Of a stretch of 64,000 nt of DNA, positions 15,871 to 25,103 are shown one piece after another. The notes below the pieces were generated by a model. The model searched no databases, was not told the origin of the DNA, and worked only from the letters and a program-made list of their open reading frames with translations. Origin of the DNA: DASQFI01 sp035633215 (GTDB taxonomy: Bacteria; Acidobacteriota; Vicinamibacteria; Vicinamibacterales; SCN-69-37); the NCBI GenBank assembly GCA_035633215.1, contig DASQFI010000048.1, forward strand, positions 147,164-211,163, given 5' to 3'. Positions within the stretch are counted from its first letter, which is position 1. Each line of letters opens with the position of its first letter. The position numbers were made by a program, and so were the translations under genes.

Positions 15871-18615
15871 CTACTCGCTCGAAAGGGCCCGCACCGGATC
15901 GATACGCGTCACGCGCCGCGCGGGGATCGTGCCAGCGGCCAGCGCAACGACCACGATCCCGACGAACGCGCCGCCAAGCATGACGGGATCAGTCGTCGTC
16001 ACGCCGTAGAGCAGGCCGTTATGGGATCCGGGAACCAGGTACAGTGCGTTGCCAATCGCGCGTGCGATCGCCAACGCGACACCGACCCCGAGCAGCCCGC
16101 CAAGCACGCCTAGACGTCCGGTCTGCCACAGCGCCGCGCCAATGAGCCGCGACGGGCGCGCGCCGAGGGCGAGGCGAACGCCCAGCTCGCGCGTCCGCGC
16201 CTGGACGTGGTACGCAACCGCTCCGTAGACGCCGATCGCCGCGAGGAAGAGCGCCACGCCGGCGAAGCTCGAGATGAGCAGCAGGTTGAATCGATCGTTC
16301 TGCAACGTGCTGGCGACGCGCTGATCGAACGTCGCCGCGCTCGTCACCGGCACGGCGGGATCGATTCGTGCCACGGCGTGCCGAAGCGGATCCATCACGT
16401 CTGCCGGGGGAACGCCGGCACGTACGACGAGTTCGATCCGCGGTGCCGTCATTTGTGCGAACGGCACGTAGATATTTCCGAACTCGATTTCGTTCACCCC
16501 GACGTCCTTGACGGTCGCAACCACGCCGACGACCATCAGTGCGCCCGGCCGATTGGTCCAGGGTGTCCGCGCGCGGGGCAGTAGCTCGATGATCCGGCCG
16601 ATCGGATTCTCGTCACCAAACGTCTCGCGGGCAACCGACTCGTTGACCACCGCCACCCGCGGCGCGCCGGCGACGTCCGCGGTCGAGAACGCGCGACCTC
16701 GGACGATCCGCATGCCGAGAGTTCGGAAGTAGTCGGGGCTCGCGGCACGCAGGATCGCATCCGACTCCTTGCCAGGTTCGGGGCGCGGCTGACCCGCGGC
16801 CGCAAAATTGACGACCGGTCCGCTCCCGAGAGGTGAGCTGGTGCCGATGGCGGCGTCCTGCACGCCCGGAATTGCGCGCGCGGCCTCGACGAGCCGGTCC
16901 GCGTATGCGCGAACCGCAGCCTCGCTCGCGTATCGCGGCCCGCTCAGCGTGGCTCGAACGGCCATCGCGTTCGTCGGATCAAAACCGAGCGGCACGTGCG
17001 TGAGCGCGACAAAGCTTTTCACGAAGATGCCGGCGCCCGCCAGCAGCACGACGGTGAGAGCCATCTGCGCCATGAGCAGCAGGCCGCGCAGGTGGCCTTC
17101 CGCGGCGGAGTGGCCCGCGCGGGCGCCAGGCGCCAACGCACTCGACAGATCGACGCGCCGCGCCATGACGAGTGGCGCCAGCACGAAGACCACCGTCGTC
17201 AGGCCCGTGACCGAGAGAGCGAAGGCACAGACCCGCAGGTCGATCGGGATGCTGGTGCCGCGGGTGAAAAAGTCGGCCGGAAGCTGCCCGGTGAACAGGC
17301 CCACGGCCCATCGCGTCATCAGCACCGCGCCGGCGGCAGCAGGCAGCGCCAGCAAGGCGCCTTCGACAAGGAGTTGCCGCGCAAGCGCGGTCTGGCCGCC
17401 GCCGAGGGCTCCGCGCAGGGCGAATTCACGCGTGCGCCGAAACGCGCGGGCGAGGAGGAGCGTCGCGACGTTCACGGCGCTGAGGATCAGTACGATGAGC
17501 GACCCGCCGAGGAAGAAGTACAACGGCCGCCGGTTGAAGTCCGGGAGGGACTCCTGAAGATCCGCTACGACGATCGAATGGCTGCCGCGGCCGCCCGGCG
17601 TCCCCTCGGCCAGGCGCGTCACGACGGCCTGCAGTTGCACACGGGCCACGGCCGCGTCCCCGCCCGGTCGCAGTCTGCCGATCGCGCTAAAAAACGCCGG
17701 CTGCGTGCGATCGAGGAATGCCGGATCGGTCTCGTCGAGCGCCACGAAGAGGTCGGGATCGCCCCCGAGCGAGTCGTCGGCGGCCACGACGCCGGTGATG
17801 ACGAAGGTCTCCGCGTCGAGCGTGACGGTGCGTCCTGTAACAGACGGGTCAGCGGCAAATAGACGACGCCAGGTGCGATCGGTGAGGACCGCCGGCCGCG
17901 ATCCGCGCGCGTCGTCCGCCCTGAAAGTGCGCCCCAAGATGGCTCGGCGCCCCAGCGTCGCAAAGAAATTCCCGCTCACTTTCGTGACGATTACGGATTC
18001 GGCCGTCTCGAGCCGGAGCACCTGCCGCGCTGTGTGGCTTTCGCCGGCCAGATCGGAGAAGGCAGGAGCCCCCGACCGCCAGTCGAGGAACTCGGCGCCG
18101 GAAATCGCATCCGCGCGCCCGTTCGGTTCCCGCGAATAGACCGCGACCAATTGTTCTGGATGTGGAAAAGGCAGCGGTTTCCACACCTCCGCATCGACGA
18201 CGCTGAAGACCGTCGTCGTCGTCGTCACCCCGAGCGCGAGGGTCAGCGTGGCAGTGAGCGCGAAGGTCGGCTCGCGCCGCAACCCTCGCAGGCCGTATTT
18301 GATATCGCGCCAGAGCCAATCGATGCCTCCGGCCTTCCAGGCTGACCCGAATCGGATGTCGCCCACCGCGCGCCGGGGGTCTGCGGTCGCGCTGCCCGGC
18401 GGCTGTCGTGCCGGCATGACCCGCAGACGCAGCAGGTGCGGCGTTCCGCGCAATGCCTCGCGCCAGTACCGCAAGCGAGCCCGGGTGAGGGCGGCAAACG
18501 GAGGGGAGGCCGCGTCGGCTCTCATGAGCTCGTCCAGGTCGTCGAGAATGGCCTGCCGCAGCTTGGGCGGCGCGACGAGCCGCACCCAGAGCCGTGCGAG
18601 CCGCGGCGGCGTCAC
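15871..18615 (-). CDS. Orphan ABC permease with N-terminal prefix domain
   Basis: A 914-residue permease of the same duplicated type as its downstream neighbour. It has an extra cytoplasmic prefix (about residues 1-75, PPRLARLWVRLVAPPKLRQ followed by an acidic helix), as in the prefix-domain subgroup, then helix REPTFALTATLTLALGV, core domain 1 (LTDRTWRRLFAADPSVTGR), FtsX block 1, core domain 2 and FtsX block 2 ending PARRVTRIDPVRALSSE. The frame is open to 18813, but that would overlap padR heavily. GTG at 18615 overlaps the padR stop by four bases (GTGA) and begins exactly at the prefix domain, so I chose it. Confidence 0.88.
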   Translation of the reverse strand: MTPPRLARLWVRLVAPPKLRQAILDDLDELMRADAASPPFAALTRARLRYWREALRGTPHLLRLRVMPARQPPGSATADPRRAVGDIRFGSAWKAGGIDWLWRDIKYGLRGLRREPTFALTATLTLALGVTTTTTVFSVVDAEVWKPLPFPHPEQLVAVYSREPNGRADAISGAEFLDWRSGAPAFSDLAGESHTARQVLRLETAESVIVTKVSGNFFATLGRRAILGRTFRADDARGSRPAVLTDRTWRRLFAADPSVTGRTVTLDAETFVITGVVAADDSLGGDPDLFVALDETDPAFLDRTQPAFFSAIGRLRPGGDAAVARVQLQAVVTRLAEGTPGGRGSHSIVVADLQESLPDFNRRPLYFFLGGSLIVLILSAVNVATLLLARAFRRTREFALRGALGGGQTALARQLLVEGALLALPAAAGAVLMTRWAVGLFTGQLPADFFTRGTSIPIDLRVCAFALSVTGLTTVVFVLAPLVMARRVDLSSALAPGARAGHSAAEGHLRGLLLMAQMALTVVLLAGAGIFVKSFVALTHVPLGFDPTNAMAVRATLSGPRYASEAAVRAYADRLVEAARAIPGVQDAAIGTSSPLGSGPVVNFAAAGQPRPEPGKESDAILRAASPDYFRTLGMRIVRGRAFSTADVAGAPRVAVVNESVARETFGDENPIGRIIELLPRARTPWTNRPGALMVVGVVATVKDVGVNEIEFGNIYVPFAQMTAPRIELVVRAGVPPADVMDPLRHAVARIDPAVPVTSAATFDQRVASTLQNDRFNLLLISSFAGVALFLAAIGVYGAVAYHVQARTRELGVRLALGARPSRLIGAALWQTGRLGVLGGLLGVGVALAIARAIGNALYLVPGSHNGLLYGVTTTDPVMLGGAFVGIVVVALAAGTIPARRVTRIDPVRALSSE

Positions 18616-18944
18616 CGCGAACGCTCCGGAGCGCGCAGCGGAATGCCGCGCCAGAGCCGCTGCGTGGCTTCGCGTTCCTGACGAATCGCCTCGCGACCGG
18701 CCCGCGTCAGGCGATAGTGTCGGCGGGAACGGCCTCCTCGTTCCGGTCGAGGCGGTGAGAACCAGGCCTCGGCCAACCCGAGTCTCGCCAGTCGCTCGAG
18801 TGCCGCATAACATGCCGCCACGGACGCAAAGCGACCGGTTCGACTGCGGATCTCGTCCTGAACGGTGACGCCGTACGCGTCATCACCAAGGCTGGCCAAC
18901 GCGATGAGCGTCTGGACCTCGAGCAGCGGCCGATGCGCCTTCAT
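18612..18944 (-). CDS. PadR-family transcriptional regulator
   Basis: A 110-residue winged-helix PadR-like regulator: LLEVQTLIALASLGDDAYGVTVQDEI (helices 1-2), then YAALERLARLGLAEAW and an RRHYRLTRAGREAI wing. It lacks the long C-terminal helix of classical PadR. ATG 18944 is chosen over the longer frame to 19016 because homology begins there. It overlaps the first permease by GTGA, so regulator and permeases form one unit, the usual arrangement for these permeases. It probably represses its own operon. Confidence 0.85.
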   Translation of the reverse strand: MKAHRPLLEVQTLIALASLGDDAYGVTVQDEIRSRTGRFASVAACYAALERLARLGLAEAWFSPPRPERGGRSRRHYRLTRAGREAIRQEREATQRLWRGIPLRAPERSR

Positions 18945-18949
18945 TATTC

Positions 18950-18958
18950 TTACTGTAA
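18950..18958 (-). promoter_or_regulatory. Small palindrome over the padR -10 region
   Basis: TTAC-T-GTAA lies just before the padR ATG. On the minus strand a TTGCTC hexamer followed 18 bases later by TACAGT is a plausible promoter, and the palindrome covers that -10. It could be a regulator half-site but is short, so the call is weak. Confidence 0.25.
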
Positions 18959-19094
18959 CAAAAACAATTCGGCTCGAGCAACTCTGGAAAGTGAGCCGGC
19001 GTGGTGACGAACACACGAGCGTGGTGGCGGGCCACGTGGGCTGCGATTATGCTTGTCGTCGCTCATGCATCCAGGCGAGCCTGGGAGGCACGCC

Positions 19095-20663
19095 ATGAAG
19101 CCCTTCGTTTTTGCTCTGGGGCTCGCCGCGTTCGGCGCCGCCTTCTCGCCGCTTGCGTCCACGCAGCACCACGAGCTTGGCACAGTGCATTTCCCGACCT
19201 CGTGCCAGCCGGGCGTGCAAGCCGAGTTCGAGCGCGGCGTCGCGATGCTCCATTCCTACTGGTTCAACTACGCCGGCAAGACGTTTCGCGCCGTGTTGGA
19301 GAAGGATCCGACCTGCGCGATGGCCTACTGGGGCATCGCGCTCGACCTGCTCGGCAACACGCTGTCGGCCCCGCCGTCGCCGGCCCGCGCGCGCGAGGCC
19401 TGGACAGTCCTCGAGAAGGCTCGCAAAGTCCCGGCGAAAACCGATCGTGAGCGGCAGTGGATCGACGCGATTCGCGCCTACTATCGCGATTTCGACACGG
19501 TGCCGCTCGAAACACGGCTCACCGCGTACAGCCGCGCCATGGGCGAGATCACGAAGCGATATCCCGACGACTTCGAAGCGCAGGTCTTCTATGCGCTGAC
19601 TCTGCAGGCGGCGGCGTCGAAGCGCGACATGACGTACGCGTCCCAGCGCCAGTCGGCCGCGTTGCTCGAGAAGCTCTACGCCGCGAATCCACAGCATCCG
19701 GGGATCACGCATTACCTGATCCACGCCTACGACTACGCGCCGTTTGCCGACCAGGGCATCGCGGCGGCGCGCCGGTACGCGACGATTGCGCCCGCGGTCC
19801 CGCACGCGCGCCACATGCCCGCGCACATTTATTCGATGGTCGGGCTCTGGGAGGACTCCATCACGTCCAACCATTCCGCGCTCGAGATTCAGCCGGACTA
19901 CTACCACGCGTTCGACTTCATCGTCTACGCGCACCTGCAGCTCACGCAGGACACCAAGGCGGCCCACGTGATCGATCAGGCCGCGAAGACGCCGCTCCGC
20001 GGTGACCGTCCGCCGACGATTGCCGACCACACCGCTATTGCGGCGATGCCGGCACGCTATGTCCTCGAGCGGGCGGACTGGAAGGGCGCGGCGGCGCTGC
20101 CGGTGACGTCCTCACCGTTTCGGCCGGCGGATGCGCTCACGCACTTTGCGCGCGGTCTCGGCATGGCCCGCACCGGCGACGCGACGGGTGCCCGGAGTGA
20201 GATCCTCACGATCAACTGGCTGGCCGCGGAGTTGCAGAGATCAGGTGAGGAGTACTGGGCCGATCGGCTGAGGGAGCAGGCTCTTGCGGTTGCCGCGTGG
20301 TCGATGTTGCCCGCCGGTGCAAGTGGAATAGGGATTGCGCTGATGCGCAAGGCCGCCGATGGCGAAGACGGCAGCCTCAAGCATGTCGCGATGGAAAACC
20401 GGCTCTACCCGATGCGGGAGCTGCTGGGAGATCTGCTGTTGGAGGCGAAGCAGTCAGCCGCGGCATTTACGGAATACGTGAAAGCCGTGAAGCAGCATCC
20501 GAACCGGTTCCGTGCGCTGTACGGAGCTGCGCGGGCTGCGGAGGCCGGGGGCGATCGCGTGAGCGCCGTCAGCTACTACACCAAGCTGATCGAGCTTTCC
20601 AAGGCGGGGGACGGGACCCGTCCCGAAGTGCAACAGGCGCAGGCGTACCTGCGTCAGCGCTGA
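19095..20663 (+). CDS. Secreted TPR protein
   Basis: A 522-residue protein with a signal peptide (KPFVFALGLAAFGAAFSPLAS) and tetratricopeptide-like helix pairs throughout, such as AEFERGVAMLHSYWFNYAGKTF with CAMAYWGIAL, FEAQVFYALTL with HPGITHYLIHAYDYA, and FRALYGAARAAEAGGD near the end. HYLIHAYD is a recurring motif of this acidobacterial/proteobacterial TPR family. No catalytic domain is seen, so a periplasmic scaffold or binding role is likely. ATG 19095 has GGGAGG six bases upstream, better than the earlier in-frame start at 19053. Confidence 0.8.
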   Translation: MKPFVFALGLAAFGAAFSPLASTQHHELGTVHFPTSCQPGVQAEFERGVAMLHSYWFNYAGKTFRAVLEKDPTCAMAYWGIALDLLGNTLSAPPSPARAREAWTVLEKARKVPAKTDRERQWIDAIRAYYRDFDTVPLETRLTAYSRAMGEITKRYPDDFEAQVFYALTLQAAASKRDMTYASQRQSAALLEKLYAANPQHPGITHYLIHAYDYAPFADQGIAAARRYATIAPAVPHARHMPAHIYSMVGLWEDSITSNHSALEIQPDYYHAFDFIVYAHLQLTQDTKAAHVIDQAAKTPLRGDRPPTIADHTAIAAMPARYVLERADWKGAAALPVTSSPFRPADALTHFARGLGMARTGDATGARSEILTINWLAAELQRSGEEYWADRLREQALAVAAWSMLPAGASGIGIALMRKAADGEDGSLKHVAMENRLYPMRELLGDLLLEAKQSAAAFTEYVKAVKQHPNRFRALYGAARAAEAGGDRVSAVSYYTKLIELSKAGDGTRPEVQQAQAYLRQR

Positions 20664-20700
20664 CAGGCTGCTGAAAAACGCAGGCTGAAGGCAGAAGTCA
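20664..20700. repeat. Short repeat-like intergenic sequence
   Basis: The sequence begins with AGGCTGCTGAAAAAC, which resembles a string I have seen at the ends of dispersed repeats in other genomes, and it continues into two copies of CAGAAGTC (within 20690-20715). No second copy was noticed in this window, so this is only a note. Confidence 0.15.
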
Positions 20701-20745
20701 AAAGACAGAAGTCAGACTGGCGATGCCCTGTGAGAAAGTAGGACT

Positions 20746-21519
20746 ATGAGCAAATTCCTCCTGTCCTCGCTGTTCCTGCTGTCGCTCCTTCCGGTGCTGC
20801 CGACGAGCAGCCCACTCCAGACCCCCGACGACGTCGTCGAAAAGCATCTTGCCGCGGTGGGTGGGCGTGCGGCGCTGGGGAAGCTCACCTCGAGAAAGGC
20901 GACCGGCACGGTGACGATCACGACGCCGAACGGTGCGCTGTCCGGGCCGATCGAGATCTACAGCAAGGCACCCAACAAGACCCGCGCCTACATGCAGCTC
21001 GATCTCACTGCGCTTGGCGTGCCCGACAAGATGGTCGTGGAGCAGAAGTTCGACGGCACGGCCGGATGGACACTCAACTCGATGCAGGGCAACTCGGAGA
21101 TCGTCGGCAATCAGTTGCAGAACATGCGCAATAACGTGTTCCCGAGTCCGCTGATGGGCTACAAGGCGGCGGGCACAAAGATCGAAATTCTGCCGAAGGA
21201 GCAGCTCGCCGGCAAAGAGGTCATCGTCCTGCTCGTGACGCCGAAGGAGGGCTCGGTTGCCCGAGTCTTCTTCGATGCGGAGACCTACCTGATCGTTCGC
21301 ACGGTCGCCAAGATCAGCTCGCCGGAGCTGGGCGAGTTCGAGCAGACCGGTGAGCCGTCCGACTATCGCGTCGTGGATGGCGTGAAGATCCCCTTCGCCC
21401 TGACGAATACGAGTCCGGTGCAGACGCTGACGATTCGCTTCGAGAAAATCGAGCATAACGTGGCGATCGACGATGCGATGTTCGTGGTGAAGAGTCCGAT
21501 CGACGGGACCACGCGCTGA
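20746..21519 (+). CDS. Secreted LolA-like protein of unknown function
   Basis: A 257-residue exported protein with signal peptide FLLSSLFLLSLLPVLPTSS. The mature part starts with DDVVEKHLAAVGGRAALGKL, then long beta-strand segments (KATGTVTITTPNG, EIYSKAPNKTRAYMQLDL, DGTAGWTLN) and ends with RFEKIEHNVAIDDAMF. This order fits the LolA/LolB-like beta-half-barrel family of outer-membrane-lipid-handling proteins often seen next to peptidases. The exact role is unknown. The TerB-like gene follows after seven bases. Confidence 0.7.
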   Translation: MSKFLLSSLFLLSLLPVLPTSSPLQTPDDVVEKHLAAVGGRAALGKLTSRKATGTVTITTPNGALSGPIEIYSKAPNKTRAYMQLDLTALGVPDKMVVEQKFDGTAGWTLNSMQGNSEIVGNQLQNMRNNVFPSPLMGYKAAGTKIEILPKEQLAGKEVIVLLVTPKEGSVARVFFDAETYLIVRTVAKISSPELGEFEQTGEPSDYRVVDGVKIPFALTNTSPVQTLTIRFEKIEHNVAIDDAMFVVKSPIDGTTR

Positions 21520-21526
21520 TCAGTCG

Positions 21527-22045
21527 ATGCCGCTGAAGTCGCTTCGGGCCTGGCTTGGCGTCGACCGCGCCGAGACACGCGAATTTGCGCCGCTCCGCGA
21601 GACGCTCGAGGCCCTGGATCATCTCGCGCCGGACCGTGCGCGTCACCTGGCCGCGTTCGCGTATCTCCTTGGCCGGGTGGCCCATGCCGACCAGCACGTC
21701 TCGCCGGAAGAAACGCGCGCCATGGAAACGCTCGTGCGCGACCACGGACAGTTGTCCCAGGAGCAGGCGATGCTGGTCGTCCAGCTGGCGAAGACGAGCA
21801 ACCTCCTGTTTGGCGGGACGGCCAACTTCCTGGTCGCGAAGGAATTCTCGGAGCAGGCGACCTACGCCGAAAAGCTCGCGTTGATGCGGTGTCTGTTCGC
21901 GGTGTCCGCGACGGAAGCGTCGATTTCAACGGCCGAGGAAAGCGAGATCCACCGTATCGCCCGAGAGCTTCGCATTGAGCAGCCGGATCTCATCGCGCTG
22001 CGCGTCGCGCATCAGCGGCATCTGCCGGGGATGTCACGGGAGTAA
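21527..22045 (+). CDS. TerB-like protein
   Basis: A 172-residue all-helical protein of the TerB/DjlA-N type. The characteristic pattern is visible: FAYLLGRVAHADQHVSPEE (Ala-Asp-x3-Ser-x-Glu-Glu, a metal-binding helix), repeated later as LFAVSATEASISTAEESEI. Despite the family name, there are no other tellurite genes here, so a role in tellurite resistance is not implied. It ends three bases before the convergent beta-propeller gene. Confidence 0.8.
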   Translation: MPLKSLRAWLGVDRAETREFAPLRETLEALDHLAPDRARHLAAFAYLLGRVAHADQHVSPEETRAMETLVRDHGQLSQEQAMLVVQLAKTSNLLFGGTANFLVAKEFSEQATYAEKLALMRCLFAVSATEASISTAEESEIHRIARELRIEQPDLIALRVAHQRHLPGMSRE

Positions 22046-22048
22046 CTG

Positions 22049-23233
22049 CTAGGACCCAGGGATTGAAATCGCGACGATTCGTCCGGTGAGTTCCGTCACG
22101 TACACCGTGCCGGACTTCTCGTCGAGCGCCATGGAACTTGGCGCTGTGAGGCAACCGGCGATGGTCGTCGGTGCGCTCCCCGGGTTGTCAAACTGCAGCA
22201 GGAGTCCCGCCCCGCTCAACACTGGTCCTGAGGCAAACTGGAGCACGAGGTGATCGTCCTCGCTGCCGTCTTTCGTCTGAAGCACGTCAATCGCCGCAGT
22301 CCGGCCCGATATCAACGTGCCGTGGCTGCCGGTCACCGGATCAACCTGTTCGACGACCGAGAAGCCGGGCGGGAACGGAAACCCTCTGAACAGCGTCACC
22401 AGCAGCCTGCCGTCAGCGTACGCGATGCCCGTTGGTACGGCTTCGACGAATGGTCCGCCGAGTCCGGGGAAGAACGGGTTGCCGATGTTCGGAAAGGTCA
22501 CGAGTGTTGAGAACGATCCCGTGGGAATGTCTACTTCGCGGACCGAATTCTGGCCGCCGTCAGTCACGTAAATCTGATTGCCCACGACGACCAGATCGAA
22601 AGGATTCGAGCCGCGCACGTTTCCCGGCACTGGCGGAGCGGGGTTGGGCGTGAAGTTGGGAAAATTCACGATCAACTCAATCGTGATCTTGCCGCCGCCA
22701 TTCGACAGCGTCACCTTCTCACCGCTGGCGAGTGCCAGGTGATCGGCGGATGTGAGCGTAAACGCGCCGGTCTGCTTCTCGACGCCGGCGCTGAAGTGGA
22801 TAGCCAGAATCGAGCTGAAAAGGGGAGAAGACGGCGTCGGGTTGGCAAATGCCACGCCCGGCCCGCCGGGCCGGATGCTGTCCCCGATGCCGATGGCCAG
22901 GTAGAGCGTTCGCCCGCGCATGAACACCCCGGCGGGTCCGGAGGGGTCTCCGACATCGTTGAGCGCCGACGGCAGACCATTCAAAAGCGTCCGGCGGTTG
23001 CCGTCGAGATCGACGATGGAGAGGCGACCAGTGAGTGCCGCGCCAGTGCCGCTCTCGCCAACGATCAAATTGCTCTGATTGGAGAGTGTGACTCCCAGCG
23101 GGACGTTCAGCCCCGAGGTCAACTCGGAGCACTGGACACTCGCCTGCACACGCGTGAACGACCTGTCAGAGACAACCAGCGCGAGCGACAGGCTTACTGA
23201 CATTAACAAGAGATGCCGTGTGCGTCGGTTCAT
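22049..23233 (-). CDS. Secreted ScyD/ScyE-type beta-propeller protein
   Basis: A 394-residue exported protein: signal peptide RHLLLMSVSLSLALVVSD, then NHL/SMP-30-like blades, for instance GLNVPLGVTLSNQSNLIV, NPFDLVVVGNQIYVTDGGQNSVREVD, and the C-terminal PSSMALDEKSGTVYVTEL. It fits the ScyD/ScyE family, named from cyanobacterial scytonemin clusters but widespread, so no pigment role is implied. No enzymatic residues can be assigned. The gene stands alone between convergent and same-strand neighbours. Confidence 0.75.
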   Translation of the reverse strand: MNRRTRHLLLMSVSLSLALVVSDRSFTRVQASVQCSELTSGLNVPLGVTLSNQSNLIVGESGTGAALTGRLSIVDLDGNRRTLLNGLPSALNDVGDPSGPAGVFMRGRTLYLAIGIGDSIRPGGPGVAFANPTPSSPLFSSILAIHFSAGVEKQTGAFTLTSADHLALASGEKVTLSNGGGKITIELIVNFPNFTPNPAPPVPGNVRGSNPFDLVVVGNQIYVTDGGQNSVREVDIPTGSFSTLVTFPNIGNPFFPGLGGPFVEAVPTGIAYADGRLLVTLFRGFPFPPGFSVVEQVDPVTGSHGTLISGRTAAIDVLQTKDGSEDDHLVLQFASGPVLSGAGLLLQFDNPGSAPTTIAGCLTAPSSMALDEKSGTVYVTELTGRIVAISIPGS

Positions 23234-23362
23234 GAGCGTCAGCCTCCGGAAGATGAATGGTGCAACTACTTTTTGGCCCGTGGACGGGGAAATGTCAACG
23301 CGGCAGCCGCGCCTGCCAGTTCAGCAAGACGGTGAGCACGGCCGGCCCCCGATCAGCTCCCG

Positions 23363-23635
23363 TCAAGAGTAGAAACCGCCGACCGTCCGGTGCCACATCG
23401 TACGTGGAAAGAGTGCCGGCCCGTCGCGCCGCCAGACCGGCCCCTCGCCCCCCTCGACCGACACCTGCCAGCGCCGCTCCGCACTCGACGCCGCCTGTAC
23501 ATACACCTGAAAGCGTCCGGTCTCATTCGACAAGTAAGCGGTCCACCGGCCGTCGGGCGAGAACCTCCCGTCGGACTCGGCGGCCGGCGTGCCGATCACG
23601 AGTCGTGGCACGGCCCGCGGGTTGGGATCAGCCAC
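23363..23635 (-). pseudogene. C-terminal stump of a Ser/Thr kinase TolB-like domain
   Basis: The 90-residue reading frame contains a typical last propeller blade of the kinase family (FSPDGRWTAYLSNETGRFQVYVQ, VEGGEGPVWRRDG) and ends soon after. The kinase domain, membrane helix and most of the propeller are absent. It starts inside the sigma factor stop region (overlap of eight bases). ECF sigma genes of this type are normally followed by a full kinase gene, so I infer a large deletion that removed its front part. It may not be expressed as a functional protein. Confidence 0.7.
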
Positions 23636-24248
23636 GCGTGCGCTTCTCGTGCTTCAGCTGACGAAACAGCCACGTGCGGGCAAACTTCCAGTCACGCTGC
23701 ACCGTGTCCTCGGAGACTTCCAGGACTTCCGCCGTCTCACGAACGCTCAAGCCCCCGAAGAACTTCAGCTCGACGACCCGGCTCTTCCGCTCGTGTTCGA
23801 CGGCCAGCGCATCGAGCGCATCGTCGAGCGCGACAAGATCCGCAGGCGGCTCACTCGACACGGGCAGCGCTTCGTCGAACGTTACGAGCGAGATGCCGGC
23901 GCCGCGCCGCTGTGCATTTCGCTCCCTGGCGGCATCGACGAGGATCCGCCGCATGAGCCGGGCAGACATCGCGAAAAAGTGGGCGCGGTTCTGGCAGCGC
24001 ACGTTCCTGAGATCGATCAGCCGGAGGTAGGCCTCGTTCACGAGCTCCGTGGGCTGAAGCGAGTGGCCGGCGCGCTCGCCGCGCAGGTACCGCCGCGCCA
24101 GTTTATTGAGCTCGGCGTAGACAGTTGGGATGAGCCGCTCGAGGGCGGCAGGATCGCCCTGTCGCCAAGCCAGCAACAAGCCCGTCACGTCCTGGGGAGC
24201 AGGTGTCGTCACGAGGGGGAGCCTCGCCGCGGTGAGCGGTCCGGACAT
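23628..24248 (-). CDS. ECF-type RNA polymerase sigma factor (TIGR02999-like)
   Basis: A 206-residue sigma factor. Region 2 is AYLRLIDLRNVRCQNRAHFFAMSARLMRRILVD (shown here in two parts: RNVRCQNRAHFFAMS and RLMRRILVDAARER); region 4 is ELKFFGGLSVRETAEVLEV followed by DTVQRDWKFARTWL. The sequences DVTGLLLAWRQGD and ERAGHSLQPTELVNEAYLRL are hallmarks of the planctomycete/acidobacterial ECF group usually paired with a Ser/Thr kinase. The frame is open to 24485, but homology begins near ATG 24248. The partner kinase gene is now a stump. Confidence 0.9.
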   Translation of the reverse strand: MSGPLTAARLPLVTTPAPQDVTGLLLAWRQGDPAALERLIPTVYAELNKLARRYLRGERAGHSLQPTELVNEAYLRLIDLRNVRCQNRAHFFAMSARLMRRILVDAARERNAQRRGAGISLVTFDEALPVSSEPPADLVALDDALDALAVEHERKSRVVELKFFGGLSVRETAEVLEVSEDTVQRDWKFARTWLFRQLKHEKRTRG

Positions 24249-24333
24249 TCTACGCCCCGCTGGTGCGGCTTTTCGTCCGGGAATTCCGCCTTTAAGAGCA
24301 GGGCGGAATCCACCGCCCGGAGGAGACAAATGT

Positions 24334-24954
24334 ATGCGCGCCTGCCGACTTCTGTTCGTCAGCTTCGTCAGCGCGGCCCTGCTCGGCTCGTCGGTAGACG
24401 CCCGCCCGGAACGCTCCGCCGGCACCTCGGTGTTGGGCGGAGGCATCGTCGACGCGACCGACGACTTTGGCGGGTGGTTCCCCAAGGCCGGTCAGTTCGC
24501 CATCAACGCAGGACTCCGGCCAAACGGGTCGCCCTACGGCCGGATCAACTTCGTCGGGCGCGGCGACTTCGCGGCTGCCTGGGGTGCCTGTCCGTACGAC
24601 CCGAGGTGCGAAGACTTCCCAAACACGTTCACCAAGACGTTTCACCTGAACGGCGCCGTCACGGACGTCAATGCATTCGGGAACTCGGTGGAGATCACGG
24701 GCTTCTTGACAGAAACCGACCATGGCAAAGGCGACGGCGTCATCTTCGAGGAGCTCGACGTGCCGTTCGTCATCACCGCCACCGAGGGATCCTCGACGTT
24801 CGTGCTGCAATTCTGCCTGGTGCCGCCGTTCACGATGGAGGTGTCCAAGGGGAACCTGTCGGTCAACGCCAGCGCGCCAGCGGCTCTTCTTCAGCGGCCC
24901 CAGTCGCAATCGGTGACGGCCGGCATGCCATGCCAGGCGCCGGCGATGCGATGA
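24334..24954 (+). CDS. Secreted protein of unknown function
   Basis: A 206-residue exported protein with signal RACRLLFVSFVSAALLGSSVDA. The mature part has Gly-rich beta sequences (GGGIVDATDDFGGWFPKAGQF, split here as VDATDDFGGWF and PKAGQFAINAG), GRINFVGRGDF, and two Cys in ACPYDPRCEDF that may form a disulfide. I do not recognise a family with confidence. ATG 24334 has AGGAG eight bases upstream. Divergent from the sigma factor across 85 bases. Confidence 0.65.
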   Translation: MRACRLLFVSFVSAALLGSSVDARPERSAGTSVLGGGIVDATDDFGGWFPKAGQFAINAGLRPNGSPYGRINFVGRGDFAAAWGACPYDPRCEDFPNTFTKTFHLNGAVTDVNAFGNSVEITGFLTETDHGKGDGVIFEELDVPFVITATEGSSTFVLQFCLVPPFTMEVSKGNLSVNASAPAALLQRPQSQSVTAGMPCQAPAMR

Positions 24955-25103
24955 CTGCAATCGTGCTCGTTGACTTTTAACACGAACGGCCCTACTGTCG
25001 ACCGGTTTCCAGACTCGATAGCAACGTCAGCGCCTTTCCGGTGTCGAGGTCCGGCGGTGTCGGCTTTGGCCATTCCATCCGTGCCGATGGACAAGGAGGT
25101 CCC

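Noticed and set aside
21527..22045. Tellurite-resistance locus
   Set aside because: Only a TerB-like fold is present. No terA/C/D/Z genes are nearby, so resistance is not supported.
22049..23233. Scytonemin biosynthesis
   Set aside because: The ScyD/ScyE name reflects a propeller family. No other pigment gene is in the window.
23589..24980. 463-residue plus-strand frame
   Set aside because: It is antisense to the ECF sigma factor and then out of frame with the secreted protein at 24334. There is no family similarity.
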